Shown in pieces: positions 1-6,488 of a DNA stretch of 24,914 nt; the first letter of the stretch is position 1; every line of letters begins with the position of its first letter. Position numbers and translations under genes: made by a program. This DNA is from an uncultured bacterium (GTDB lineage: Bacteria > Cyanobacteriota > Vampirovibrionia > Gastranaerophilales > Gastranaerophilaceae): the NCBI GenBank assembly GCA_900553205.1, contig USCK01000010.1, positions 1 through 24,914 on the forward strand. The letters are read 5' to 3'. Under the pieces are notes generated by a model. The model saw nothing but the letters and a program-made list of their open reading frames with translations. It had not been told where the DNA came from and did not search any database.

Positions 1-558
1 ACAAATTTTGATGATAAAGTACAACTACTTTCAAATTTTAGTACTCTTGAAGATATGGGTTATGCAACTTTCTTTGCCCCTAATATTACATTAAAACGTC
101 TTTTTTCGACTCCGGGAGTTAAAGAAATTGCGCAAGAAAAAGGTCTTTTAACAAATATGACAGAGATTGAAAAATTAACAGATGCTCAAAAACGAGCTTT
201 ATTATTCGATATATTCAATCGCTGTAGTGAAAATGGAAAGTATATTGGTTTTAACTTTAAGCCAGCTTCAAGATTTAGTACAATTTATCATGAAATGGGG
301 CATTTAAATGATACAAATTTAAAATCTCATGCATTTGCAGCATACCATAATTGTACATCAGCAGATGAAGTCAAAGCTCTTAATGATTGGGTAACAAATC
401 CTAAAAAAATGGAAGCTGCAGGCAGCGTTTCTTCTTATGCACAATCTGACGAAGCAGAATTTTTAGCTGAAACTTTTGCAAAAATATGTGACAATCAAGA
501 GGTCTCAGAAGAAGCTATGGCTTTATATAAAGAATTGGGTGGACCAGCTTTAACATAA
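1..558 (+). CDS. Zincin-like metalloprotease, 5' end outside the window
   Basis: The reading frame is open from base 1 to the TAA at 556-558, so the gene starts upstream and 185 codons are visible. The internal ATG at 55 is probably not the real start. The key motif is HEMGH (bases 289-303), preceded by a Tyr. About 50 residues later comes an acidic segment, DEAEFLAETFA, near bases 448-483. HExxH followed by a downstream Glu in an 'E-x-LAE-x-FA' context is the zinc-binding pattern of gluzincin-type proteases, in which the two His and the later Glu bind zinc and the Glu of HExxH is catalytic. No membrane segment is visible in this part. The substrate is unknown, and family membership below 'zincin-like' is not assignable by eye. 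It converges on coaD with a 2-base gap and no obvious terminator. Confidence 0.6.
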   Translation, partial: TNFDDKVQLLSNFSTLEDMGYATFFAPNITLKRLFSTPGVKEIAQEKGLLTNMTEIEKLTDAQKRALLFDIFNRCSENGKYIGFNFKPASRFSTIYHEMGHLNDTNLKSHAFAAYHNCTSADEVKALNDWVTNPKKMEAAGSVSSYAQSDEAEFLAETFAKICDNQEVSEEAMALYKELGGPALT

Positions 559-560
559 AT

Positions 561-1040
561 CTATTTGTTTTTTTGTTCTAACAAATAATTCTTTACAGGT
601 TCTGGTACAAAATTTGATATATCCCCATTATTCAAGAATATTTCTTTTACAGTGCTTGAAGATATAAAATTGTACTCTGGTTTTGTAATTAGGAACACCG
701 TCTTTATATCAGGTGAAAGCTCACTATTCGTCTGAGATAACTGCATTTCATATTCAAAATCAGAAACAGCTCTTAAACCTCTCAAAAGGATTGTTGCACC
801 ACGTTCTTTGGCATAATTAACTGTTAAACCGTCAAAAGAATCGACCTCAACATTGTCAAGATGTTTAACGCTTTCTTTTATTAAGTTTATTCTTTCTTCA
901 ACAGTCAAAAAAGAGTTTTTATTTATATTATTTGAAACTGCAATTATAACCTTGCCAAATATCTTTGACCCTGTAGTAAGGACATCTAAATGTCCGTTAG
1001 TTATAGGGTCAAAGCTTCCTGGATAAATGGCTGTTCTCAT
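561..1040 (-). CDS. coaD: Phosphopantetheine adenylyltransferase
   Basis: Transfers AMP from ATP to 4'-phosphopantetheine to give dephospho-CoA, the penultimate step of coenzyme A synthesis, in the cytosol. The protein is 159 residues, the usual length. The N-terminal nucleotidyltransferase signature YPGSFDPITNGH (6-17) carries the catalytic His17. RGLRAVSDFEYE (87-98) and ISSSTVKE (126-133) are the other conserved nucleotide- and substrate-binding segments. The start ATG overlaps the stop of the upstream phosphohexomutase gene as ATGA (4 bases). A good Shine-Dalgarno, GGAGG, lies about 5 bases before it inside that gene, so the two are almost certainly cotranscribed and translationally coupled. 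There is no known pathway link to the mutase. Nothing is missing from the family pattern. Confidence 0.96.
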   Translation of the reverse strand: MRTAIYPGSFDPITNGHLDVLTTGSKIFGKVIIAVSNNINKNSFLTVEERINLIKESVKHLDNVEVDSFDGLTVNYAKERGATILLRGLRAVSDFEYEMQLSQTNSELSPDIKTVFLITKPEYNFISSSTVKEIFLNNGDISNFVPEPVKNYLLEQKNK

Positions 1041-3310
1041 AAATCCTCCAAGGTTCTATAGTTTGGAATAACGAACTGTTCGTTGTTTGCATCTTTATCT
1101 ACAAATTTTAAGTAGTAATTCAATGCAGTTTCTTTTGATGCTTCGTAAAATTCTTCAGTTATAAGAGCATTGTGTTTTTCAGTTCTTTCTCCTGAATAAT
1201 TACCTAAAATTCTTGCATATTTAGTAATTTCATCAAGATTCAAACCTCCACCATAAGCTTTTGTTTTAGCATCAGTACCTGAAGGTCTAATTTCGATGTA
1301 TTTATTAGCAAATTCTAAATATGTACCATCACCAACGAATTTTACTGATTTTAAATCATCAAAATTTAATTCAGGGAACGCATCATTCAAAACATCTTTA
1401 ACTTGTTCTAAGGTTGCAATACCTTCTTTTATTGCTATAGCAAGAGATAAGAAGAATAAATCATTCTTTGTTCTTAATTTTTCACCTGCTACTTTTGCTT
1501 CTTTCAATTTTTCGATATCAGGTTCTGATTCGTTATAATATGCGATATCTACTCTTGTATCAAACTGAGAAGTAATTTTATTATGTTCAAAAACTTCAAT
1601 CAAATATTGAGAAAGAGTTTTGTTTTCAGTTTCAAGTTTTGCAATCAAAGATGAGGCAACAATAATAGCCTCTGTAGCACTTTTTTCTCTCATTGCAATA
1701 GCTTCTCTACCGGTTAAAGATTTAACCATATCCTCAGCGCCCATTATCATTCCACCAGATTCTTCTCCAGCAAAAATTAAACGAGGATTTACACCTAAAT
1801 CAACTGTTTTGTCAAATACATCATCAACTTTAACACTGTCATAAGGACGAAGTTTAAGTTGAAGTTCAACTTTTTTCATTATATTAGCAATTTCTTTAAA
1901 TCCAACAGGTACATTTACGACTTTTACACCATTATGCTTAGCCCATTCGTCCCATGAAAGTGCAGACGCAGTTGTTTTAATCATAAATCTTGGGTGATTT
2001 TTCCATTTGTTATGAGCTTTTAGTTGTTTCGCTCTAAAGTCCATTAACATTAGGAAGGCTTGGTTTGCAGTAAATACTGTCAAAACTCTTTCGTCACCTA
2101 GTTTTATATAAGAAACACCTGTTTCATCTAATGTATCGCAGTTACCTTCACTCTCTATTTGGCATATTGTTAATCTGTCATGATCAGGGTCTGTAATAAG
2201 AACAGCAGTACCTAGAGGACAATCCTCTAAAACTCTTTCATAATGCAAAGTATCAATAACTGGGAAGAAAGTTTCACCATTTGGTTTTACCCCCACAACA
2301 GTTGCATCAACAGAATAATCATAAAAAGCTTTATTACCTTTAGGATCATGGTCATATTTACCTATAGAATGGAAAAATGGGTCTTCTTCTGTATTATTCC
2401 AAACAAACTTGCTATCAATATCAAGTTTATCTAAAACTCGGCTAAGTGTTCTATATGCACACCCACCAACAGCTTCAATTACAATTTTACCTTCCATTTT
2501 TTTGATATCGCTAAGGTTTTCTGCTACACCAGATTTCAAGTATTCTACATATAAATCGATACCGTCATTAAGTTTTGCCATGATAAATTCATCTATTAAC
2601 GGATTATTTTTGGCAGAAATTTTTATTGTATAGCTACCTTTTTCTTCAATTTCATTGAATATTTCTTGAATTTTATTAACAAATTCTAAAGATTCTTCCG
2701 GTAAGAACTGACTACCTTGAGAATTCAAATCTTTAGTTGCAGTTTTAACAGAAATACCATGACTTGATGTGATGTATTCACCACCTACCAAATCAAGTTT
2801 AAACGCTAAGAAAGATGCTAACCAAATAGGAATAGTATGTCTTTCTTGAGGAGTAAGAGTTTTTATACCTTGAGCCGCTTGAATACGTGCAATAGCTTCA
2901 AGATACAAGTCTGAATTATATCTAACTTCACTACCAACAAGCTTGATAATTTTTTTATCAGGATATTTTTCTTTTAATACCAAAGCTTTTGCTATTGTGG
3001 CAAGTATAATTCCTACTAAATTGATAGGGAAACGTGTGTCTTGAGGATACAATATGTTTTGAGGTCCTCTAATTCCAGCTGTAGAAACTTTAGCCTCTTT
3101 TGCATAATTAGCAAACCACTCCAAAAGATTCAATCCATTTGGATTCTTTTCGGCATCATATTCGTGTAAATTTTCTTTTGTTAATGTAAAAGAAAATTCA
3201 TCAGGATTATCTAAATCAATGAGTTTTGAATTTTTTATATAATCAGGTGTTTTGTCAAAAACACTCTTAAATAATTCGTTTTCAAGTTCACATGTAGCTG
3301 TTTTATTCAT
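1037..3310 (-). CDS. Large alpha-D-phosphohexomutase (phosphoglucomutase/phosphomannomutase type)
   Basis: Predicted to move a phosphate between C1 and C6 of a hexose through a phosphoserine intermediate. All four active-site loops of the superfamily are recognisable in order: STAGIRG (76-82), the phosphoserine loop TSSHG (181-185), the metal-binding loop DPDHDR (374-379), the sugar-binding loop GEESGG (515-520) and the phosphate-binding loop RPSGTD (675-680). At 757 residues it is much longer than the usual 450-580. The extra sequence is spread over an ~75-residue N-terminal lead, the 190-280 and 380-440 regions and a C-terminal tail of ~60. The phosphoserine loop is SHG-I rather than SHNP, and the metal loop has Pro where Gly is usual. 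The start has a GGGAGA Shine-Dalgarno at good spacing. Glucose versus mannose or glucosamine substrate cannot be decided by eye. It is first in an operon with coaD. Confidence 0.82.
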   Translation of the reverse strand: MNKTATCELENELFKSVFDKTPDYIKNSKLIDLDNPDEFSFTLTKENLHEYDAEKNPNGLNLLEWFANYAKEAKVSTAGIRGPQNILYPQDTRFPINLVGIILATIAKALVLKEKYPDKKIIKLVGSEVRYNSDLYLEAIARIQAAQGIKTLTPQERHTIPIWLASFLAFKLDLVGGEYITSSHGISVKTATKDLNSQGSQFLPEESLEFVNKIQEIFNEIEEKGSYTIKISAKNNPLIDEFIMAKLNDGIDLYVEYLKSGVAENLSDIKKMEGKIVIEAVGGCAYRTLSRVLDKLDIDSKFVWNNTEEDPFFHSIGKYDHDPKGNKAFYDYSVDATVVGVKPNGETFFPVIDTLHYERVLEDCPLGTAVLITDPDHDRLTICQIESEGNCDTLDETGVSYIKLGDERVLTVFTANQAFLMLMDFRAKQLKAHNKWKNHPRFMIKTTASALSWDEWAKHNGVKVVNVPVGFKEIANIMKKVELQLKLRPYDSVKVDDVFDKTVDLGVNPRLIFAGEESGGMIMGAEDMVKSLTGREAIAMREKSATEAIIVASSLIAKLETENKTLSQYLIEVFEHNKITSQFDTRVDIAYYNESEPDIEKLKEAKVAGEKLRTKNDLFFLSLAIAIKEGIATLEQVKDVLNDAFPELNFDDLKSVKFVGDGTYLEFANKYIEIRPSGTDAKTKAYGGGLNLDEITKYARILGNYSGERTEKHNALITEEFYEASKETALNYYLKFVDKDANNEQFVIPNYRTLEDL

Positions 3311-3345
3311 AGCATTCTCCCTTATTAATAAGTCCGTTTGGTTCT

Positions 3346-3351
3346 ATTATA
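3346..3351 (-). promoter_or_regulatory. Candidate -10 box for the phosphohexomutase-coaD operon
   Basis: The minus strand reads a perfect TATAAT here, 35 bases before the start codon. No good -35 hexamer sits at 16-18 bases. It lies in the 89-base divergent gap shared with the acyltransferase genes, so both promoters would occupy overlapping DNA. Confidence 0.4.
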
Positions 3352-3369
3352 TGATAAAAATATTTGTAG

Positions 3370-3375
3370 TATAAT
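3370..3375 (+). promoter_or_regulatory. Candidate -10 box for the acyltransferase pair
   Basis: Perfect TATAAT 24 bases before the ATG at 3400, followed by a GAGGG ribosome binding site (3389-3393). The -35 region is weak (TTATAT at 17-base spacing). The minus-strand -10 box lies only about 20 bases away, so the two transcription units may compete for polymerase. Confidence 0.45.
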
Positions 3376-3399
3376 ACTTTTATTAGACGAGGGTAAAAA

Positions 3400-4065
3400 A
3401 TGGTACAAACTAAGAAGACAGAAACTAACAAGTATTCTCTAAGAGAACCAAGTTTTTATAATGTATGGAGAAGAATCTTTCTTTATTTAGTTACTAGCAT
3501 AGGGTATATGGTTAGATTCAAACTTGTATATAGGCTTGAGGTTCATGGAAAAGAAAATATTCCAAAAGATGCTAATTATATTGTTGCAGCAAACCATTTA
3601 TCAACATTAGATCCACCTTTAATGGCAGGTATTATGCCAAGAGGTGTTGCATATATGGCTAAAAAAGAATTATTTAACAATTTGTTTTTGCGTTGGTGGT
3701 TAGATTGGTTAGGAGCATTTGCAGTAGATAGAGAAAAACTAGGAGTATCTACCATAAAAACAGTTAAATCATTAAAATCTACAGGCTGGGTTTTAGGTAT
3801 ATTTCCTCAAGGTACAAGGCAAGAACCGGGAGTTATAAGTAATGTAACTAAGGGGTTTGCATCATTAGCAAAAAGTACAAAATGTGGAATATTACCTATT
3901 GGTATAACCGGTACACAAGAAGTTCATCGTTGGCCATTTACAGGAAAAATTGTTGTTAATATTGGAGAAGTTATCCCTTGTTCTGATAATGTTGAAAAAA
4001 TGGTTGATGATTGGGGACATTCAATAGAAAAACTTACAGGTTTTACATATAGTCATAAGGATTAG
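3400..4065 (+). CDS. PlsC-type 1-acyl-glycerol-3-phosphate acyltransferase
   Basis: Likely adds the second acyl chain to lysophosphatidic acid to make phosphatidic acid at the inner face of the cytoplasmic membrane. The acyltransferase signature is clear: the catalytic block NHLSTLD (65-71, His66 and Asp71) and the acceptor-phosphate block FPQGTR (135-140), where Gln replaces the usual Glu of FPEGTR. GAFAVDRE (105-112) is the intermediate conserved block. A hydrophobic, aromatic N-terminal stretch (about 23-45) would associate with the membrane. Length (221) is normal for PlsC. The next gene is a paralogue 20 bases downstream. The family also includes enzymes with other acceptors, so the substrate is inferred. 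Confidence 0.85.
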   Translation: MVQTKKTETNKYSLREPSFYNVWRRIFLYLVTSIGYMVRFKLVYRLEVHGKENIPKDANYIVAANHLSTLDPPLMAGIMPRGVAYMAKKELFNNLFLRWWLDWLGAFAVDREKLGVSTIKTVKSLKSTGWVLGIFPQGTRQEPGVISNVTKGFASLAKSTKCGILPIGITGTQEVHRWPFTGKIVVNIGEVIPCSDNVEKMVDDWGHSIEKLTGFTYSHKD

Positions 4066-4085
4066 AGGTTTAAGGATTAAGAAGT

Positions 4086-4739
4086 ATGGAAAATAGAAAT
4101 TATAACAGAAGATTTCCTAAAGAATATGGGTTTTTAGGCTCACTATTTTATATATGGTTCCTAAATTTTGTCGTAGCTCCTATTGGAAAACTTTTGTATG
4201 ACATAAAAATAGAAGGCAGAGAAAATATTGATAAAAAAAGTAAATATCTTTTTGCACCAAATCATGTATCATATCTTGATCCACCTTTTACTTCTCTTGC
4301 GGGAAAGAGAAAAGTTGCTTATATGGCAAAACAAGAACTATTTACCGATAAAAATGCATTATTAAGATTTTTAGTTATACATTTAGGCGCTTTTGCCGTA
4401 AATCGTGAGAATCCTGAAATTGCAACTTTTAAAACAGTATTTGATTTATTAAAAACTGACTGGTCTTTGGGTATATTCCCTCAAGGTAAAATTTCTAAAG
4501 AAAATGCTATAACAACTGTTCAAAAAGGCTTTGTTACTATTGCTAAAAAGGCTAAATTTGATATTGTACCTATTGGTATTTGTGGATTTGACGGATATTC
4601 TAAAAAATTGTTTGGTAAACATATGACAGTAAAAGTTGGAAAACCTATATCTTACAAATTAGATGATACTGAAATTATTAAACAATGGGCAGCTCAAATT
4701 TGCGAATTAACAGGCTTAGAAAACAGATTAGAAATATAA
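4086..4739 (+). CDS. Second PlsC-type acyltransferase, altered acceptor motif
   Basis: A paralogue of the preceding gene, aligned along its whole length (shared blocks: AYMAKQELF, GAFAVNRE, LGIFPQG). The catalytic NHVSYLD block (59-65, His60 and Asp65) is intact. The acceptor block reads FPQGKI (131-136) where the family has FPEGTR, so the Thr and the phosphate-contacting Arg are replaced. It may use a different acceptor or have weak PlsC activity. A hydrophobic N-terminal segment (about 18-37) suggests membrane association. An AAGGA ribosome binding site precedes the ATG at about 9 bases. It lies 20 bases after its neighbour and is almost certainly in the same transcript. Confidence 0.8.
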   Translation: MENRNYNRRFPKEYGFLGSLFYIWFLNFVVAPIGKLLYDIKIEGRENIDKKSKYLFAPNHVSYLDPPFTSLAGKRKVAYMAKQELFTDKNALLRFLVIHLGAFAVNRENPEIATFKTVFDLLKTDWSLGIFPQGKISKENAITTVQKGFVTIAKKAKFDIVPIGICGFDGYSKKLFGKHMTVKVGKPISYKLDDTEIIKQWAAQICELTGLENRLEI

Positions 4740-4759
4740 AAATAGTCAAAAAATCTTTA

Positions 4760-4785
4760 GTCATCCTGAATTTATTTCAGGATCT
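4760..4785. repeat. Palindromic extragenic repeat, copy A
   Basis: A hairpin with an 8-bp perfect stem (ATCCTGAA / TTCAGGAT, 4763-4770 with 4776-4783) and a 5-base loop, flanked by GTC on the left and CT on the right. Copy B at 4819-4844 has the same plan in the opposite orientation. There is no T-run after the stem, so it is not a standard terminator. The form resembles the GTCAT[C/G]CTGAA... family of short extragenic repeats seen in many bacterial genomes. Confidence 0.65.
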
Positions 4786-4818
4786 AATTAATGTATGATT
4801 TGTAATCCACAGTTAAAA

Positions 4819-4844
4819 AGATGCTGAAACAAGTTCAGCATGAC
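4819..4844. repeat. Palindromic extragenic repeat, copy B (inverted)
   Basis: An 8-bp perfect stem, ATGCTGAA / TTCAGCAT (4821-4828 with 4834-4841), with a 5-base ACAAG loop, flanked by AG on the left and GAC on the right. Read on the other strand it matches copy A except that one stem base pair is swapped (C-G to G-C on both arms). That is a compensatory change that keeps the hairpin. Confidence 0.65.
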
Positions 4845-4912
4845 TGAAAAATAATTATATTCTGTAATTGTAACAAAATGTTAAAATGAGTTTCACAAGG
4901 CTGAAGTCAAGT

Positions 4913-4918
4913 TATAAT
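4913..4918 (+). promoter_or_regulatory. Candidate -10 box just before the ATATG repeat
   Basis: TATAAT in the gap before the HExxH gene at 5020. The predicted transcription start would fall at or just before the ATATG repeat, placing the repeat and the G-rich tract in the 5' leader. The -35 (TTTCAC, 4891-4896) is weak. A second TATAAT at 4966-4971 is an alternative. Confidence 0.25.
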
Positions 4919-4923
4919 GCTCT

Positions 4924-4960
4924 ATATGATATGATATGATATGATGTGGTGGGGCGGGGC
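4924..4960 (+). repeat. ATATG tandem repeat followed by a G-rich tract
   Basis: ATATG is repeated four times perfectly (4924-4943) plus a partial unit. It runs directly into GTGGTGGGGCGGGGC (4946-4960), a strikingly GC-rich stretch for this AT-rich DNA. Both are prone to slippage. They lie about 60 bases before the start codon of the gene at 5020. Confidence 0.85.
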
Positions 4961-5019
4961 AATTTTATAATTCAAAAATACTTTATATCTATGTAGGTAC
5001 AAAATATAAAGGTTGTTGT

Positions 5020-5931
5020 ATGAGTTATTATTCTATATCTCCAACATTTGAAGCTTTAAAAAATCACAATATTCATACAGAATCTTATATACAAAGAACT
5101 CCATTTAATCCTGTACTTTCTCAACCCTTGAATAGAGATAGTGTTCAAATAAATCAGAATAAGGAAACAGAGCCATCTAACAATAAAAAAAGAAATATAT
5201 TGTTAGGAATTGGAGCTACAGCTGTCGCAACTTTGGGTGCTATATATGGTGTAAAGAAATACCAAGTTAAAAATATAAAAAATATTCAAAAAGCATTTCA
5301 AGAAACATTCATGAGAGATGATATAACGGTTGAACAAACAAAAGAAATGCTAAAGCGATATAAAGAAATTGAAAAAATAAAAGATAGAGAAGAATATATA
5401 AAAGCATTGTTTGAAGAAGCAAAGAAAAATTACGGATTTGAAAAAAATCCAATAAAATTAATATTTGAAGATAAAAAAGGTTCAAATGGCTTTTGTAAAG
5501 GTGATAATAGTGCAATTTGTATTACTCCGTCATGTTCTCGCTCTCGTATCTTAAATACAATGCATCACGAATTCAGACATGCTAAACAAAATTTATATTC
5601 ACAACCTGAAAGGTATTTTAGAGACAAATTGAATAATATAATGGATGCATATATTGATAAAAATCAATCTATAACACCTGAAAAAGCTATAGAGTTACTA
5701 AGACAAGAAGTAATACCTGAAAAGTATCAAGAATGGGCAAATAAATGTAGAACTGCCAGAGCAAACTATGCAGGAATGGAAAAAGACTTTGTTGCAACTT
5801 GGAATAATTTTATGGAAGTTGATGCAAGACAAGCTGGTCGTTCTATAGATAAGTTTGTAAAAGGAAAGGCTTTCACACCAACAGAAACTTTGAAAGAATT
5901 ATATATGAAAATTCAAACATTTTTCTCATAA
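5020..5931 (+). CDS. Membrane-anchored HExxH metalloprotease-like protein
   Basis: A 303-residue protein of unknown specific function. Residues 1-57 are polar and low-complexity. Residues 59-78 form one Gly/Ala-rich hydrophobic helix that could span the membrane. A Lys/Glu-rich helical region follows (85-140). HEFRH (183-187), preceded by a further His, is an HExxH zinc-binding and catalytic motif. Glu266 in MEVDAR, about 80 residues later, is a plausible third zinc ligand, giving a gluzincin-like arrangement. There is no cleavable signal peptide, so orientation in the membrane is uncertain. It is distinct in sequence from the zincin-like gene at 1-558, which has HEMGH and LAETFA. The start ATG has only a weak AAAGG site. 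A repeat-rich leader lies upstream and a perfect 14-bp inverted repeat follows the stop. Confidence 0.6.
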   Translation: MSYYSISPTFEALKNHNIHTESYIQRTPFNPVLSQPLNRDSVQINQNKETEPSNNKKRNILLGIGATAVATLGAIYGVKKYQVKNIKNIQKAFQETFMRDDITVEQTKEMLKRYKEIEKIKDREEYIKALFEEAKKNYGFEKNPIKLIFEDKKGSNGFCKGDNSAICITPSCSRSRILNTMHHEFRHAKQNLYSQPERYFRDKLNNIMDAYIDKNQSITPEKAIELLRQEVIPEKYQEWANKCRTARANYAGMEKDFVATWNNFMEVDARQAGRSIDKFVKGKAFTPTETLKELYMKIQTFFS

Positions 5932-5932
5932 T

Positions 5933-5964
5933 ACATAATCTTTATATAGATATAAAGATTATGT
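5933..5964. repeat. Perfect 14-bp inverted repeat after the HExxH gene
   Basis: ACATAATCTTTATA (5933-5946) and its exact complement (5951-5964) are separated by TAGA. It begins two bases after the stop codon. The stem is AT-rich and no T-run follows at once, so it is an atypical terminator or an mRNA 3'-end stabiliser. Confidence 0.7.
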
Positions 5965-5995
5965 AAGGAAATCAAGGTTTTGTTATTTTTTACCT

Positions 5996-6001
5996 TATAA
6001 T
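5996..6001 (+). promoter_or_regulatory. Candidate -10 box for the HEAT-like gene
   Basis: TATAAT 37 bases before the ATG at 6039, with a TGAGGT ribosome binding site (6026-6031) at 7-base spacing. No convincing -35 is present. Confidence 0.35.
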
Positions 6002-6038
6002 GATAATGTAAAAATACATAATAAATGAGGTTAAAGAT

Positions 6039-6314
6039 ATGCAAACAGTTACAGAAATCTTATCAAAATTAAATGATTCAGATAAAAACGAAATTGAAAA
6101 TATTTTGGTTGATATAGGTACTCCTGCAGTTCCTGAGTTGGTTAATCAATTACAAGTAGGTCGTGGCTTAAAAAGAGGTGTTGTTGCTATGACTCTTATT
6201 AGAATTGGTTCTCCTTCTGTTGAATATCTTAAAAAAGCTGCTAATGCTAATAAAGATTTTGAATGGATTGCTGAATATCTTATCTCAGAAATTAATTGTA
6301 AAAAAGCTGCATAA
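6039..6314 (+). CDS. Small HEAT-repeat-like protein
   Basis: A 91-residue cytosolic protein with two similar helical units: DIGTPAVPELVNQL (26-39) and RIGSPSVEYLKKAA (55-68). The 'IG(T/S)P(A/S)V..L' pattern is that of short HEAT-like repeats, which usually serve as protein-binding scaffolds. There are no catalytic motifs, signal peptide or membrane segment. A clear Shine-Dalgarno and a strong terminator mark it as a real single-gene transcription unit. The partner is unknown, and the neighbours do not suggest one. Confidence 0.65.
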   Translation: MQTVTEILSKLNDSDKNEIENILVDIGTPAVPELVNQLQVGRGLKRGVVAMTLIRIGSPSVEYLKKAANANKDFEWIAEYLISEINCKKAA

Positions 6315-6341
6315 TTCTTGCAGTATTCAATCTAGAAAAAT

Positions 6342-6373
6342 AAAAACGACCTTCAATTGAGGGTCGTTTTATT
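6342..6373. terminator. Strong intrinsic terminator, probably bidirectional
   Basis: The stem AAAACGACC / GGTCGTTTT (6343-6351 with 6362-6370), extended by TTC/GAG pairing around an AATT loop, ends in a T-run on the plus strand. On the minus strand the stem is followed by TTTTTATTTTT, so it could also stop transcription coming from the rubrerythrin operon. Confidence 0.88.
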
Positions 6374-6402
6374 ATGTATAAACCCCTTCTATTAGCGAAG
6401 TA

Positions 6403-6483
6403 TCCGTTATCTTGAGCAAAGCGAAAGATCTCTAACAAGGCTTACAGGAGATTCTTCGTGTACGCAGTACACGAAGAATAACA
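6403..6483. repeat. Composite palindromic extragenic element
   Basis: Three nested foldings lie between the terminator and the rubrerythrin stop codon. ATCTT/AAGAT (6409-6413 with 6425-6429) surrounds GAGCAAAGCG. ATCTC/GAGAT (6428-6432 with 6448-6452) follows. Last is a perfect 13-bp stem ATTCTTCGTGTAC with its complement (6451-6463 with 6467-6479) around a GCA loop. No T-run follows on either strand. The left part resembles the widespread 'ATCTTGAGC..AGCGAAAGATCTC' class of extragenic repeats. Confidence 0.65.
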
Positions 6484-6488
6484 CCCTT

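Noticed and set aside
6039..6314. Antitoxin-like or regulatory small protein
   Set aside because: No DNA-binding motif and no toxin-like neighbour; the repeat pattern fits HEAT better.
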